From contig JAEMBT020000006.1 of assembly GCA_018873245.2 (NCBI GenBank), positions 11,349,855-11,413,854 on the forward strand: a stretch of DNA of 64,000 bases. The letters run 5' to 3'. Position 1 is the first letter of the stretch. Every line of letters starts with the position of its first letter. The translations under genes and the position numbers were made by a program. Below the pieces are notes generated by a model. The model made no database searches. It saw nothing but the letters and a program-made list of their open reading frames with translations, and was not told the DNA's origin. The DNA comes from Archegozetes longisetosus (Eukaryota > Arthropoda > Arachnida > Sarcoptiformes > Trhypochthoniidae). Shown here one piece after another: positions 36,290 to 50,200 of this stretch.

Positions 36290-36369
36290 ATGTGACATAT
36301 GGTCAACAGATATAAAACTACTCGAAAAACGGATTAAGATCTCAATCATAGCGGAGCGCTAACAACAGG
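36290..36369 (+). pseudogene. decayed copy of RNF220 exon 8
   Basis: The stretch TGACATATGGTCAACAGATA, then ACTCGAAAAACGGATTAAG and TCTCAATCA, ending AACAACAG|GTAAAG, matches exon 8 at 53785-53854 (TGACAGATGGCGAAGAGATA, ACTCGAAAACGGATTAGCG, TCTCAGTCA, AATAACAG|GTATGG) including its donor site. An extra A shifts the frame. It follows the duplicated intron segment at 35.5 kb in the same order as in the real gene, supporting a partial gene duplication that has decayed. Confidence 0.45.
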
Positions 36370-38069
36370 TAAAGATAACTTTATGTTTCGGCGGAGCTGT
36401 CAAGTTGTTACAGCTGCAAATCGCTCGACCAGATTAAAGAAGTTATGCTCTTAAATCAAGTCACAATCACAATAATGTTGCCTATTGTTGGATTAACTGA
36501 CTCTCACCACTTGACTTCATACTCAGGCCGGGAGTCACCCAATATATCCATTCTGAGAGATGTTGTACCAAAAATTCATACTGATTTCGCTTCTGATTAA
36601 TTCAATTGCTATAATAGGCACAAATCGTAAAGCTTTTTTCTGTTAATCAGAGCTACTTTAGGCATTTTTCTTAATTTGACGAAATGAATTGATAGTTTTA
36701 ATGCAATTATACGTTTAAGGATTATTGTTGTTAACATTCTGTAATATAGAGTAATATTTTATTTGACAATAAGTGAGTTTGAATGTGTAACATAAAGTAA
36801 GCGTTGGTTAGTATTGGTGTGACTGTATCGTTGATATTCTGTTAAGTGAGGCGTGTGGCCATCATGCGAGACCCATCAATCGCTGTCCAAACTGTGCACA
36901 ACTGCCAGCGCGACACTTATTACGATTTTTCCAGTTGGACAGTCTTTGTGAGAAATGGAAAACTAGCAAAAAGTTTAGATCTGCTCTGTATTCCAAGCTT
37001 GAGTTTAGGTGAAAGTGTGTTCGAGTGTATATATTGAATGGTGACTACTCTCTCATACTATGGGGTCAGTCGTAAAGCCACAAAACTGTAGAAATAAAAA
37101 AAGTTCAGAATACTTTATTTCGTATAAGTGTGGCAAAATCGAAAGTGTGACAACTAGAGCGAAATCAAATATATATATGAGTGAGACTTATGAAAAAGAA
37201 AGTTTCACTAACTTCGCGATGATTTGATTCGTGACTCGCATATAAAGTCTTTATAAATATTATATGATATAAACATTTTAAATGAAAGGCAAATGAGAGA
37301 ATGAGTTGTTAAGAGCCACAAATATATTCATATTAAGTCATAAACTTTATATTTATATGATGTAGTCTTTAAAAGTTTTCATTCATCTGAAAGTTTATTA
37401 CTAGAGCTACTGTCATTGTATGCTTAATGAAGAGAGTTTGACATATGTTTTCATTTGAAGTCGTCTATTATGCAAATATAGGCAAATATAAATAATCCGA
37501 TAGTCAAGAAGTTTATTCCTATGGGGGCAACAAATCTAGAAAAATTACGATCTGTTGTCTTGCTTTCATGCTCAAAGATAAGGGCATTTATCTTGTCTAT
37601 ATTTTGAGACATTGATTTATATCTGTTTTTAGTAGCGTTCGCCCGCTTTTTCAGTCTTAATATTTCTCTTTCTTCTACTCTTTTTGTGCAAAAGCAGAGC
37701 TATTGTGTAACTCATTCTTTCTTGACTTGATTGAATTCTCTGTTATTTATAAGCTAGAAATGAAGGTCAAAAGGATGCAACGATTAAATAAGTGGTCTTA
37801 GACTGAAGTCCTCCCTCTCAGACCAAGTGCTGGCGAGTGTCCAATAATCGTGTGCGACTTGGCTCTAATGATTTTTAATGTTAGGAGGAAAGCCAAGTCA
37901 CAAATAAAAGGGTGAATAGAGTAAAGCGCAAAACAAATGGACAAAAGTTTGGTATATCAAAAGTGTTTTATGATTACTCTCTTGTCCAATTGACAACTAC
38001 TATAGCCATAAAGTTGGTATTTTCAACTGCTATATCAGTACCACTTCTTCAACTTGTCTTTAGTTTTAG

Positions 38070-38072
<3 letters not shown>

Positions 38073-38131
<59 letters not shown>
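38073..38131. repeat. (CT)n microsatellite, about 29 units
   Basis: Uninterrupted CT tract; the overlapping open frame encodes only alternating S-L and is not a gene. Confidence 0.95.
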
Positions 38132-38133
<2 letters not shown>

Positions 38134-41100
38134 TTGAGTTTGTTTGTGATAAGACAGAAAAAACTTAATTTGGAGAATGATGTCATCCAAAAAGTATTAC
38201 ATAACCTCAAAGAATGGTATTTTCACATACATGTCACGTATTTGCAAGCAGTTGGGAAGTGATCACCATCATTAGTCATGGAGCATCCCTGAAATCCTGC
38301 TTCATCTCCATTTGATCCTTTTTTTGTGAGTTTGGTCACCACAACAATTTTGTAGCATTTCATATAAATCCTCTATTTTGAGAGAATTGTGAGTCTTTGC
38401 AAGTATCTTTGGTCATCGTCTCGCCATTTCTGGTTCATAATCAACCAATGATTGATATGATCGACTGCGAAACTAGGATTTGTGAACCATATCTGCTCAA
38501 TGATTGCGTTTGACTCACTCTATGCTTTAGACAATTGGCTTCAATGACAATATGCAAAGCATGCTATCACGCAGTAAACCACAGTTTTCGGGGGTTATTC
38601 TTGATATAACAATAAAGTAATGCTCTACATTTCACCAAATAACAGTTTTGAGTTGCATCCAATCTTCTTCAAAGTGGATCACTTGATAAGCAATATTTTC
38701 GTTATGAGCTTCCTATGCCTTTTCGCTTATCGTTTCTTTTGCTTTTCCTAATTTTAACATTTCAGTTAAAATCATTGATTTTGAATACTCATTACCCGCT
38801 CATTTATTGGCTCATTAATAATTGATTACGATTGCAATCTGTTTTTTTTATAGATCAGTTATTAATTCGTATTTGAAAATGAAGAAAGAAACCATTGCAG
38901 CATGTATCAAAAGCTCAATCAGATACATATTTTGGTGCAAAAAAACTATAGAATCACTTTTAGAGGCATTTAATTATTTAATTAAAGTAAGGGATTTTTA
39001 AATGTAATAAGTTAGTTTGAATTAAGATCAATTTGGATAAGTTGTAAAGTTTGGATTTGTCTATGTAAAACTGCAAACTCGTTTGGCTAAAATCAATACA
39101 AAGCTAAATCTCTTGAACACTTGGACTGCAAACTGGTGACTGTTTTATCATTGAAAAAGTTGTGTCGCGGGGAAACTATTTTTTATTTCAATTTGATTTT
39201 GTTGTTAAGAGACATAACAGGAACGGTTGTCTTTTAGACTGTTGTGCAAATACAAACACGTATCGGAAATAAAGTGTGCCATTCAATGGATGAACACTTT
39301 CTCTCCAGTGAATCCTTTTAGGCAAAGTGAAAATTCAGTGCAACCTATTTAGTGCAACCATTGCCCCTACGCTACGAATGGTCGTATGAGTCCATTTTTT
39401 ATCATAGAGACAGCTCACCCTTCCATTCGTCTGATTTTACTTTTCTAAAATGTTTTCACACACTTCTCGCTATGCATTATCGCACTCAACACTATTTCTG
39501 CTTGAAATGCTTGAAAGTTAGTGACATATACTTTTCATACTGATTATAAAGCATTTGTTTGTTCCTCAAGCACTTTTCCATAACTTTCAACTACTTTTTG
39601 TGCTATTTTTTACTGAAGCGTCAGACGATAGGCAATAATACTTTGCAACAAACAAATGTATCAGTTTTGTTTTAATGGAGAATTAGTTTTCAGTTTAATA
39701 TCTTTCAATCAAATTTGTCAGTTATAATGAGTAAACTCTCAAGTCTGTTATATATATTTATTGTCCTCAATGTTTCAGTTAATGGAGTAATTGAAGTGCA
39801 AGAAATTGCATTAGAGATACTCGAAAGGTCTGATTGTCAGTAAGAATGAGATCACTTTTAGGTAATTCAGAAAAAATTGAACTCATAGTGCTCCAAGCAA
39901 GTGATGATCACTTTGAACAAATTGTCAATTTTGGTTGTGATCACCCAATTTTGATCAGTTGGTAGTCAGTCGTAGTGATTCTATAGTCTTGTTATAGTGG
40001 ACCCCGATTTTTATCGTTATTTTGATCCCTTTGTTATGATCACATTTACCTCCGGAGCCCATCAACAAATACTATCAAAACTATTGGTAAGTTTGATGCA
40101 CTAAAATTGTTCATTACATGAAAAAATACTCGAGAGATTTGAAACAGAGCTAAAGTTTGTGTTTTATAATGTTCGCCCATTTGTGGCCTCAATTTGATGC
40201 TTAACTCAAACAAATGCGTGGATGCACTCACGAATCGCATGTCCTATTGACGATAATGATGATGATATTAGCACTAGCAAAACAGGGGCAGATGATGCCA
40301 CTCTTTTTCTCTCATTTTCTAAACTCTTGCAAACATAATACGATAAATGCTGTTTCACCACTACTTCCCTTTCTCTCTATTTCTGTCTCTGAGCTTTGTT
40401 TCACTTTCAAATGAGAAAAGCATGACTATCACAGTACCCAATCGCTTAATCTGCTATTAGTGAACACTTTATTCCCTTTTTTCGGCAGTCAGTCGCGTAC
40501 GCGTTTCGTGTGTTTGTGTCAATATATAGCATATTATGTAGATATGTGTAGTTCGGTATACATCGCTTGATAATATGCCTGTAACCCATGTGCTTAGGTT
40601 TCAAATGTGGTAAATATTAGTCTTAATATATCGTATATAGAATCAAATATTTGCTAACATTCTTGCACTTGATGTGGAAATAGAATCAAAAGTTAACAAT
40701 ACAGCAAAACCCAAAGACATTTTTATTTCTCACAATAACACGAAGGTTAGGCAACAGTGTAGTCTAAGAGTAGGTTTTGCTAATTTAGCCTTTTTCAGTA
40801 CTACTGACTCCGATGCTATTGTTGCTGTACTTCAATATTTTGTCTAAAATGTACATCAAAAGTAAATTCCGTCCATATGACAAAAAAACTTTGCGGTCAG
40901 CAAAAGTAATCATATTTTGTGCTACAGAGAGTTTGCTATTTTTTGATCCAAAGTGAAGTTTGAGCATCAATTGAATTTGCTTCTACAGCGTATCTGCCTG
41001 ACTCTCGTCAACATTAGCGCAAGTTGTGCTCAACAAGGTTCAGAAACAATGGACAAATAATAGGCTGCAATGGTTTTCTTGTGCAAAAATGTAATCATAG

Positions 41101-41480
41101 TATAAGAGCACTGCGTGAATTTCAATTCTGTTCATTGATGGCCATTCAAATTGTGAAACTTCAAACTTTGATGACCTCTCAATGCGATTGAATGCCACTT
41201 TAAAAACAAGGCACCTGCTTCTAAATTTTCAATTCAACTTATATTTAGGCACTTAGGAATAGATTAAATTATGTTTTCAATTCATTGCAATTCTATCGGC
41301 GCTGAAATGCGATACTCTCTCTGGAAATTTTTTCACCCAACGAATAGTGTTGAGTCGAAGAGCAAATGTTCATTTTAATCCAATTCTCATAAAGTGACAC
41401 AACAAGAAATGACAATACATAGAATTTGAGCTTAAAAAAAGTTTTTAATACTTTGGTTTTACTCCACTGTTTAATACTGT

Positions 41481-41500
41481 TATATATATATATATATATA
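41481..41500. repeat. (TA)10 microsatellite
   Basis: Ten TA units in a row. Confidence 0.9.
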
Positions 41501-42110
41501 AGTCGTATTATATCTGTATTTGTTGGTCTGGCATCTTACCATAACAAACAGATACAAGTGCAATATCTTTGTAATTGCAGCAACTCTTGGCCAAAATCAC
41601 TTTTGCTGTCTCTCAACAAAAAGAAAACTCGTGTAAATGTTAAGGCTAGTAATGCTATTGTTTCCCCACGACGTCAATCAAAAGTCAATTTGCTCCACAA
41701 TCAAGAGCGACAATCTCTATGTGGTAACGAACCGCAACTTAGAGATGCTTTCACTTTATTCATACTAACACTACTCCTAGCAGAAGACACTGATTTCCAA
41801 TTTCATCTTATGTTTTATGGATTCAATTTCTATAATAGATTTGTGGCATATTTTTAGTATTAGAATACTTTCCGCGACTCAAATTTTCAACAAATTGTTT
41901 AATTAAAATAAAAGTACGCAGACAAATAAGAGTACATTAGAGTTATTGTCGAATAGTAGCTTATAGTAACTTATAGTAACTTCAGTTTTACTATTTTCCC
42001 TAACAATCAATGTTTCCTGAAGAATTTCACTACTAGTGCAATAGTAATAAAATGAACATTCTTTCAATTGAATGACTGGAAAAAACGTTTTACGTCCAAG
42101 TAAAGGATAG

Positions 42111-42112
<2 letters not shown>

Positions 42113-42156
<44 letters not shown>
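42113..42156. repeat. (GA)n microsatellite, 22 units
   Basis: Uninterrupted GA tract. Confidence 0.95.
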
Positions 42157-42158
<2 letters not shown>

Positions 42159-44174
42159 TGATTTATCTTAGGCACATTTAGAAATACAATGAGAAGAATG
42201 GAAGACTCGATGTGTACAATAATAAGGTAATCAATGAGCCGAAACTTTTTTGATGGCTGGTCTAACTCAAAAATTATTCATTGACAGAACTTTCCTATCA
42301 TAGGAAGTCTCTCGAGTGATGAGTGTTTCGACACTTTGCACACACCTGAAAGTGAATGCCTATTTTACAATGTGAAAAGAGTCGGATGTGGCTTTTAATC
42401 AGGTATTGAAGTATGAAAGTCGAACACAAATGTCTCAAAGATTAAATTTGCGCTTCAATGAATTTTATGGAGATGGACTGCCTTACACTAAATGGCCTTT
42501 AATGGCTCTAAATGGCATCACGATTGTGTGTGACTTACTAGCTATGGAATAGAAATCACTAAATTTTGTCGTCACTATTCAGCCTACTCTTAAATTACCC
42601 AATAATACAATTGAATGCAGTACTTCCTACACAATACTGTTTTCTTTTACTTTAAAATACAGGCATTTCAACCATTTTCTGCATAAATAACTTATATGGC
42701 TCTCAGACTACTTTATGAGAGAACAACATTTCGACACACTGTCAAAATGTGCAAAACTTTTATAAAAATAGTCACCGCATCAAATGTATTGCGTTTTTGT
42801 TCATTTGCACATTTCAAGTGCAATGTCTTTCAATATAATGTTAGCGACCATATCAAACACACTGCTCGCCAAACGATCCAATAAACTAGAGCTAACAAAA
42901 ATCAGTAACCAATTCAATACTCCTTACTTCATGTAAATGTCAACCAAAATTCAAATGCGTTGTCTCAAACGCTGTCAATTTCATTACCAAAAATATAGTT
43001 CAATAAATACCTTATAGGTTTTAAAACGGTTTTGAAACAGTTTTACGCGTCAAACTTCAAAAGAAACCTATGCTAAGCAAACAGATTTTGATTTGAGAAC
43101 TTTTTAAACCTGAAATAGACTGTACTCTCCACTTGAGTTGTGTGATGTTTAGAGTCGAGTTGATCACCTAAAATGGTTAAACAGATGGACATTATTGGTA
43201 GAGACCTCTCTTCAACATAACAAAAATAACAAGAATAAAGTTAAGTTGACTCGAAAATGCAGTACTTTGTGAATGCGTAAGTAGTAAAGTGTAGTCTGAA
43301 GTTTATGTAACACACAAGACATGATCATTTCAATAATGATTGTGTTGATGTGAAGCGCCAAAGAGCTCACGTAACCCATAAGACCGACTACACTTTATAT
43401 ACACTAACTATTATCATGAATGTAATGGTAGCTTAAATTGCGGTCTCATCTCTCTTTCCATTTAATATTCAGTGCTTCAGCTCTTAAACTCCCAATCGAT
43501 TTCAAGAATAAAAAATGATTTTTACTCTTGAGTAAAACTTATGAATTTAGTGCACACTTCGAAACTTTAATCAAACACTCACTCAAAGTGTTTATCTCGC
43601 TCTATTGGACTTCAAACCTAATAATTGATCGGAAAATTTCTTAACAATCATTTGATGTTTTAATCTTGTATGACTTTCAGTAAACAATTATTTCACAGTT
43701 TAATGAGAAGATTTGATAAAATTAAACAGAAAAATCAAATATTTTGAAGAGAAGTCATAGACCCTATGATTCTCACGATATCTGAGATTTCTATTTTGAT
43801 TTATTTGCTAAATGAGCGGAAGTTACTTTGAAGTTTTACTCGTCACAGTTTCCGATTATAATAAAAGTGAGAATTTATAAGTTTACGCAAATCAGTTAAG
43901 TATACAAAAAGAAGTCATACTCTCTCGTAGTCACACATTTGAATGCATTTTCCTAATAATGTCTCCTTAGGAAAGAAAACTGTGTTAATGTGAGCTAATA
44001 TTTTATGCACATAAGCGGATTGGATCAACTCATTTGCATGTTTTTTCAAAAAAGTGGCCTGACTTACAGTTTGTTAAGAAGCAAAATATTTTGAGTCGAA
44101 CCTAATGGCATAAGCTTTTACTGACAAGAAAAGTTTTTCAAATACAACTCACATACACAGTCTGCACAAACTGA

Positions 44175-44280
44175 TCTCTCTCTCTCTCTCTCTCTCCCTC
44201 TCTACTTCTCTCTAGTCTAATCTGCAACTCTCTCGACTCTACGATGACTCGTCTCGTGTCTCTCTCTTACTCTGATTCTG
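44175..44280. repeat. CT-rich tract
   Basis: A (CT)n core at 44175-44196 followed by about 80 bp of imperfect CTCTCT-rich sequence, probably an older, decayed microsatellite. Confidence 0.75.
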
Positions 44281-46538
44281 ATATAACTTCTAGTTTTTTA
44301 AAACGTTTTACTAGAGATTAAAAATAGGTGGTCCGTTTGCATTGGACCCTTTAATCCTATTGAATGTTGAGGAAAAAGTAATAGTGAATGAATGTATTTA
44401 CTAAGTAGTATATATCCCTATAACAGTAGAGTTTCGGTGGCACAAAAAGCGGTTTAAAGTGAACCTTTAGCTCTATTATACTTCTGGCATCAGAAAAAAC
44501 AGATCATAATGCACTTTAACTTAGTGTTTGTTAAATGTTAAAAGAGAACTTAGTAATCCTGTTTGCAGGAATAAATAGTTCATCTCTAAAAAGGCATCGA
44601 ATCTTTTGCGTCAGTTTAGCTAAAGTTTGCTCAATACAATACACTTCACTTCTATTATTTCTCATTTTGTTGGTTCGATAAATTGAAAGGCTCAAACGAT
44701 AATTCGATCAAATCGCTCAAAAGGCTTAAGATATAAATATACATTTCTAATGGTTTCAATTTTGTACTTTTAAAATTGCAAGTTTTCTCGAAAAATCGAT
44801 TGCGATAGAAACAAAATCTATTTTAAGATTAGGCGAAGTGAAGTATTAGTGAAGTTTAGCACAGTAAAGCACAGCAGAGCAGATGGCTTTATGTTTCGGG
44901 ACACATATTATAAGGACTCAATAGTGGAATTAAGTTTCGGTTCGTAAAAAATATTTCTTGTAGTCTCTATTCAAATTTGTAAACATATTAAAATGGACCA
45001 CAAGAGAAAAATTGGTGCGCAGGAAAAGAGGGAGCACTAAGTTTTTTGTGTGTCCGCAAAAGTATTAAAAATAGATCTTTTGTAGTTTATATGATAACAT
45101 TTACGCAGTCATACAGTAGTCATACAGTTCTTTTATGTTAGTGTAATGCGATATATTTGCACTTAAAGTATAGTTTTGCAATCATAAACCAATACTACTC
45201 AGACCACCAAACAGTATTTCTTTCTTATCTTAATATCTCTTTTGATATTTTAAAAACTTGTCTTATCTAAACAAAGGTTTATGTGATTTAGGTATTGGTG
45301 AGAAATTTCAGTACGGCTGCCATAAAAGGCTTTTGTTATACTTTTGCTAACAAGATCTGTTAAAGAGAGCCTGATCTTATCGAAAAAAGTCAGACTTTGT
45401 GGGATATCATGGTTTTTAATTTGTAGAATTGGTTTCACAATAAGCAGTAATTGTCTGTTACAGACTATTAGTAGAGAACAAATGTGCCACACAGTGATTA
45501 TTGGACAATGATCACATACTCTGTCAAGTTATGAGCAGTTACTGGTGTACAATCAAAACGTATATTATTGGCTCACGCTTGGTTCATATTGTTAGGACAG
45601 GAGAACGTTGATTGGCAAATTTTCTGCATCAAAGAGCCCAAAGAAAAAACTTTAGGAATCAAAAGAGGCATTCAGTTTTGCGTTCCTAAATTAACTATGC
45701 AGAGCGTGAAGAGGCCGAAAGTGTCAGCTCTGAAGGACTGACGACAAAAATAGAGCGCCGACAGTCCCAGGTGTTTAACTTAGTGACTCTTGATTTTCAT
45801 TTGGGAGTGTATACAAACTTGCTATTTGGTAAAAACTGTTGCATTGCGTCCACTTTTCATGATTTCATGAGAGAACAGTGTCTGTGCACACCTGTGTAAA
45901 GTTACATTCAAATCTGCCTCGACTTCTTCAATAGCATGCTTTTATGGTCGTAAAGGATTCAATTGAGTGAAATACCATTTCCACAATTCATGCCTAACGT
46001 CTATAATACCTTGTGAGCACATACCACAGAACTTTATAACACAATTCTTAAGTTACCTAGAATTCTATACAAGATACATCTGAAGATCAAAATTCTTTTA
46101 ACTTTATACTTGGCTTCAGAAACTGTTTGATTTGCTCGAAGCAAATATTTAAAAATTATATTAAATTTTTATCATAAGACATATTGAAATACCGCCTGAA
46201 GTATTTCATAAAAATAGTTCAAGTTACGAATTGATATACTTTCTGGATAAATAGACATTTGCAATATTTTAATTAAATATAAATATGAATACTGTTTATG
46301 ACAATATGTCACTGAAGAATGCATAAATTTAGTGACTCTAAGGCGAACTCTAACTATAACTCTAACAAGTACATAGTCTAATCCGAACCAATTAAAAGTT
46401 GAGGACATCATAATCAATAAGAAGTGCGCAGATTAAGCTTTTCATTGCAAAATACGTTATCAAATAAGTCTATCCCTAGAGTTCAAATTGTCTAAAAAAT
46501 TAAGTGTGTCTTTCTTAAAGTTAAGTTAAGTGACAAAC

Positions 46539-46541
<3 letters not shown>

Positions 46542-46612
<71 letters not shown>
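46542..46612. repeat. (GA)n microsatellite, about 36 units
   Basis: Uninterrupted GA tract about 620 bp before the RNF220 start codon, possibly within its promoter region. Confidence 0.95.
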
Positions 46613-46619
<7 letters not shown>

Positions 46620-47231
46620 GAAGTTGGAGGCAGAGTAGTTACAGTAGGAGTCAGTTAGTATTTCTAGAGATAAAGTGATGATATTGTTCACGCAAACTCT
46701 CTTGACTATCATCCAATGATGTCTATCTTTTAGTGGTACGTCAAGAAAGTAAGTTGAGTGAGTTGCTTAACTCTCACCTTCCATTGGATGTTGGCTTCAA
46801 AATAGAGCAAGTCCTGGCTCTGTCAAACTCATGCGCTGCTCCAGTCCATGATTCAGTGAAAGCAACTTTTTTTGTATTGAGTCGAGTTTCTACTCTCTTA
46901 CGACCCACTCCAGTTCCAACTGAGAGTATGATATAGTCCATTAGTGTACTCCAACTTTTAGTACAGTTAAGCAAAGTTGTTGTTAGCTCACGATCGCTAG
47001 AGCTCAGTTCAGCTCATATATACTGATCAAAGTTTATGCTATATATAAACTTATAAATATATAGGGCCAGTAATATTGTGGTCAACTATATATAACTTAT
47101 ACATATTTATTAAACGCTACCATTTGTTCATTAATTGACATTTATGTTTCTCGAAATAAGTGATTGCTTGTCATCAAAACTAAAAGTTTGTGCCGAAAAA
47201 AGTTTAGCAAACTTAATAAGTTGTTAATGCC

Positions 47232-50200
47232 ATGTTAAACGGCTGCGTCACATCTAAATCATCGTCTCCATCATCCACAGTATCTATGATGTCACCTTCA
47301 AGTCTTCATTCCTCACCTCAAGCCTCATCCTCGTTCAGTCAGGACAGATCACCTGTTTCTAGTCCATCGCGAACCACTTTCCAATCGGTCCCATTGATTA
47401 AGCCGTCAGCCATCAAAGACCCTGCAGTCCACTTCACGCCATCGACACTACCGTCGATGTGCTTCCCACTGCACGCAATTTACGCTCAAAATCCATATTC
47501 GGGAATAGTTGGCAGCAATTTATCGACATTTTTTTCGCCGCATGCAATCGCACGTCAGATGTCATTTCTGGGTAACTCTTTCTCGCAGAATATGTCGGGT
47601 AATTACCTTAACTGTTCAAATCAATAGAGTCCGAGTCTTGGAATTCATAATTGCTTTATAACCTTTAGGCAAACGAATTCCTGCCGAAGAATTTTCACGC
47701 TTCCCACCAGTCTTTTCACCGCTCTCTAGCTCTCATCGATCGGCAAATGCGAGCACTTATCCCACTGCCAAACAGGGCTGTCTCTTCCCATTCAACTCAG
47801 TACATACTTCTTCAGGTGCTCACCACCTACAAAATACTCAAGCAAATATGTTTAATTCATTAACTAATGAATGCTTGACATCGTCCCCTCCTTTCAAGCG
47901 GAAAATGTTAAACATTGCCGGAGACTCAGAAATGACAACTTCAACACCGAACGAATCGACATCAGTTCAGTCAACTTGTAAGATATGAAAAGTTTTTACT
48001 ATTCATTATGTTTAATTGAATACTGTTCTAATTGTAAAGATTTATTGCCTTGCTAACGATTGCTCAGAGGGCACATTTTCAGTTTTTTGAAACCCTCATT
48101 AGCTAAGATAACACTTAAATAAATCAATAGAAGCACAGTTTTGCTTATCTAAACAGCGTTTACACAATTAATTCAAAAGCCGTTCTCGTACTCATCAAAA
48201 AATGAAATATTGCTTGAAATGAAGCGACTGTGTGCTTTAAAGTATTTACTTAGCTAACTTGAAATCAATTGAAGATAACCCTAATCTAGCCATCTTTGAG
48301 TCCGATTCGATTTTACTGTTCAAAGCTTTGAAAGATGAGTCGAGAGCCAAATAGTCAATTAAAACCTAAGTTGTCTTAAACAAAGCTTAAACATGACCTC
48401 GAATCTTAAGTGCCATTCTGCGAGCAATTAAAAGTTTTCTCAAACTTTTATACAAACCACTTTAGGCGATTCCAACATCAATTGATAATTGACTAATTTT
48501 TTCTCTTCATAATTATTTTAATTGGAAAAACTTAAGCTAACAAATCTAATTAATACATTCTTAGCCAGTTAGTTGTAATCTAGTGTTTGACGGATCATAA
48601 ACTCAAAATAAAATTGATTTTAAGAAGTTTTTGCGTTCTTCAGAACTACGATTAACTATAGTTTGATTTTTCAACTGATACTATACCAGCTTGCATTTCG
48701 TTAGAGGCCAATGAGTAATAAGCTTATTGAAGGCAGTTTTGTTTGAAATTATTATCCTGCTTTATACAGTAAAGTATAATTTGTAATATTACCTCACAAT
48801 AAGATTATTGATGGCCTCAAACAATCTCTGAGTTGATTATTGCAACTTTTTACTACAAAAGTTTAAACATTTAAACGTTTACTTGTTTGCATTTAGTTAG
48901 TGAGTTTAGAAAGTCCATTTAAATTAATTAGACCGATGTCCAACTTATAATGAATGATAAATTGATTATAAGTTGATTAAACTTACTCTTATTTCATAGT
49001 AGATGATGGCTGCTCAGTGCTTTAAATAATTGTTTAAAATTCGATAACTGAGGGTTGTGACTAGTCAGTTAACGATTGTTCACATCAAATCGAAATCTAT
49101 TGATTTGAAAAATGATTACTCAATATTTATAATCCTTAACTTAAGTTTAATCAAAGCAGGATAAGTTTGAATAGAAGAGTCAAGAGCAAAAATCAAAAAA
49201 TAAAACCAATCCATTAACTCCTATATTTCAATGGGAATTATGTTCAAAACCAACTTTTAAAAAGTTTTGCTCAGTGTAATTGAATTTATCGCTTAAATTG
49301 AATTACACATGAAATGCATTAGTCTCTTATTTGAGTGGGTCCGTCAAATCCTATACTGTTTTAATGATGTCAAACAATTTTAGACAAACACTTTAAACAT
49401 TCAGATCACATGATGTGAATCCCAATCAGAGATTAAAACCTTATGTTCAACTTTTGAGATGATAGGATTTGTTGGAATACGGTTTTCTTAACTTTAACGA
49501 ATTTGATACCATCTGACTGTATACTTTGCAATATTGTAATATAATTTTGATTGATAAGATTGATTTTTCGTAATATAAGCTGAACTTATTTCAATTTGAT
49601 AGCAATTGGATCAAACAATTGGTGTCGTTCTCCATCGCAACCCTTATCATGTCCTCTTTGCTCCATATCACTAGAAGGAATTGACATAAACAATCATTTC
49701 TATGAAGAAGTTCACAAAGTTGAAACCCTGCGAAAGTAAGTGATAGCCTTCTGCCACATTATATAGACTTTATATAATCGCATATTAAATTTGAAACAAA
49801 AAATTATATTAAGTATTAAGTTTACCGACTCTACAACTCTCTGAAATTTGTCATATTTTTGATTTATAAATGGAATGAAAAAATTGTCGTGCCTCAAGAG
49901 ATAGTAAGGAGGGATAAAATGTCACATAATATAATGTTTTTAACATTTCAATAAATTGTTTTTTACAAATGTAACTCAATGCTTACTAAGCGTTGTGATG
50001 AGTTTTGCTTCTCCCTCTGCTGATCTGTTATGGCTGATCAGTGATGCACTGCAACAGACCCGAACACAAGTACAACCGTTTTTATTGCCCAATTCCCCGC
50101 ATACCAGAAGTGCGGTGGTTCTCATGTGCGACTGACGCACACTACGATATTCCGCTATTCTAATATCATATCACATTTAGCACAATTTCTCAGATACTCT

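Larger units (their letters stand above)
28373..47231. other. 19-kb gene desert upstream of RNF220
   Basis: No convincing exon of an independent gene was found. It holds the microsatellites and decayed duplicate segments listed separately. Almost no recognisable transposon ends occur, in contrast to 1-22 kb. Distant regulatory DNA and 5' untranslated exons of the RNF220 gene may lie here, but I cannot mark them. Confidence 0.4.

Noticed and set aside
37912..38262. 116-codon plus-strand open frame
   Set aside because: Held open by the (CT)n tract; alternating S-L residues.
41426..41857. 143-codon plus-strand frame
   Set aside because: Includes the (TA)n tract and has no recognisable domain; low confidence without transcript evidence.
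41903..42175. 90-codon minus-strand frame
   Set aside because: Driven by the (GA)n tract.
46521..46712. 63-codon minus-strand frame before RNF220
   Set aside because: Microsatellite translation.
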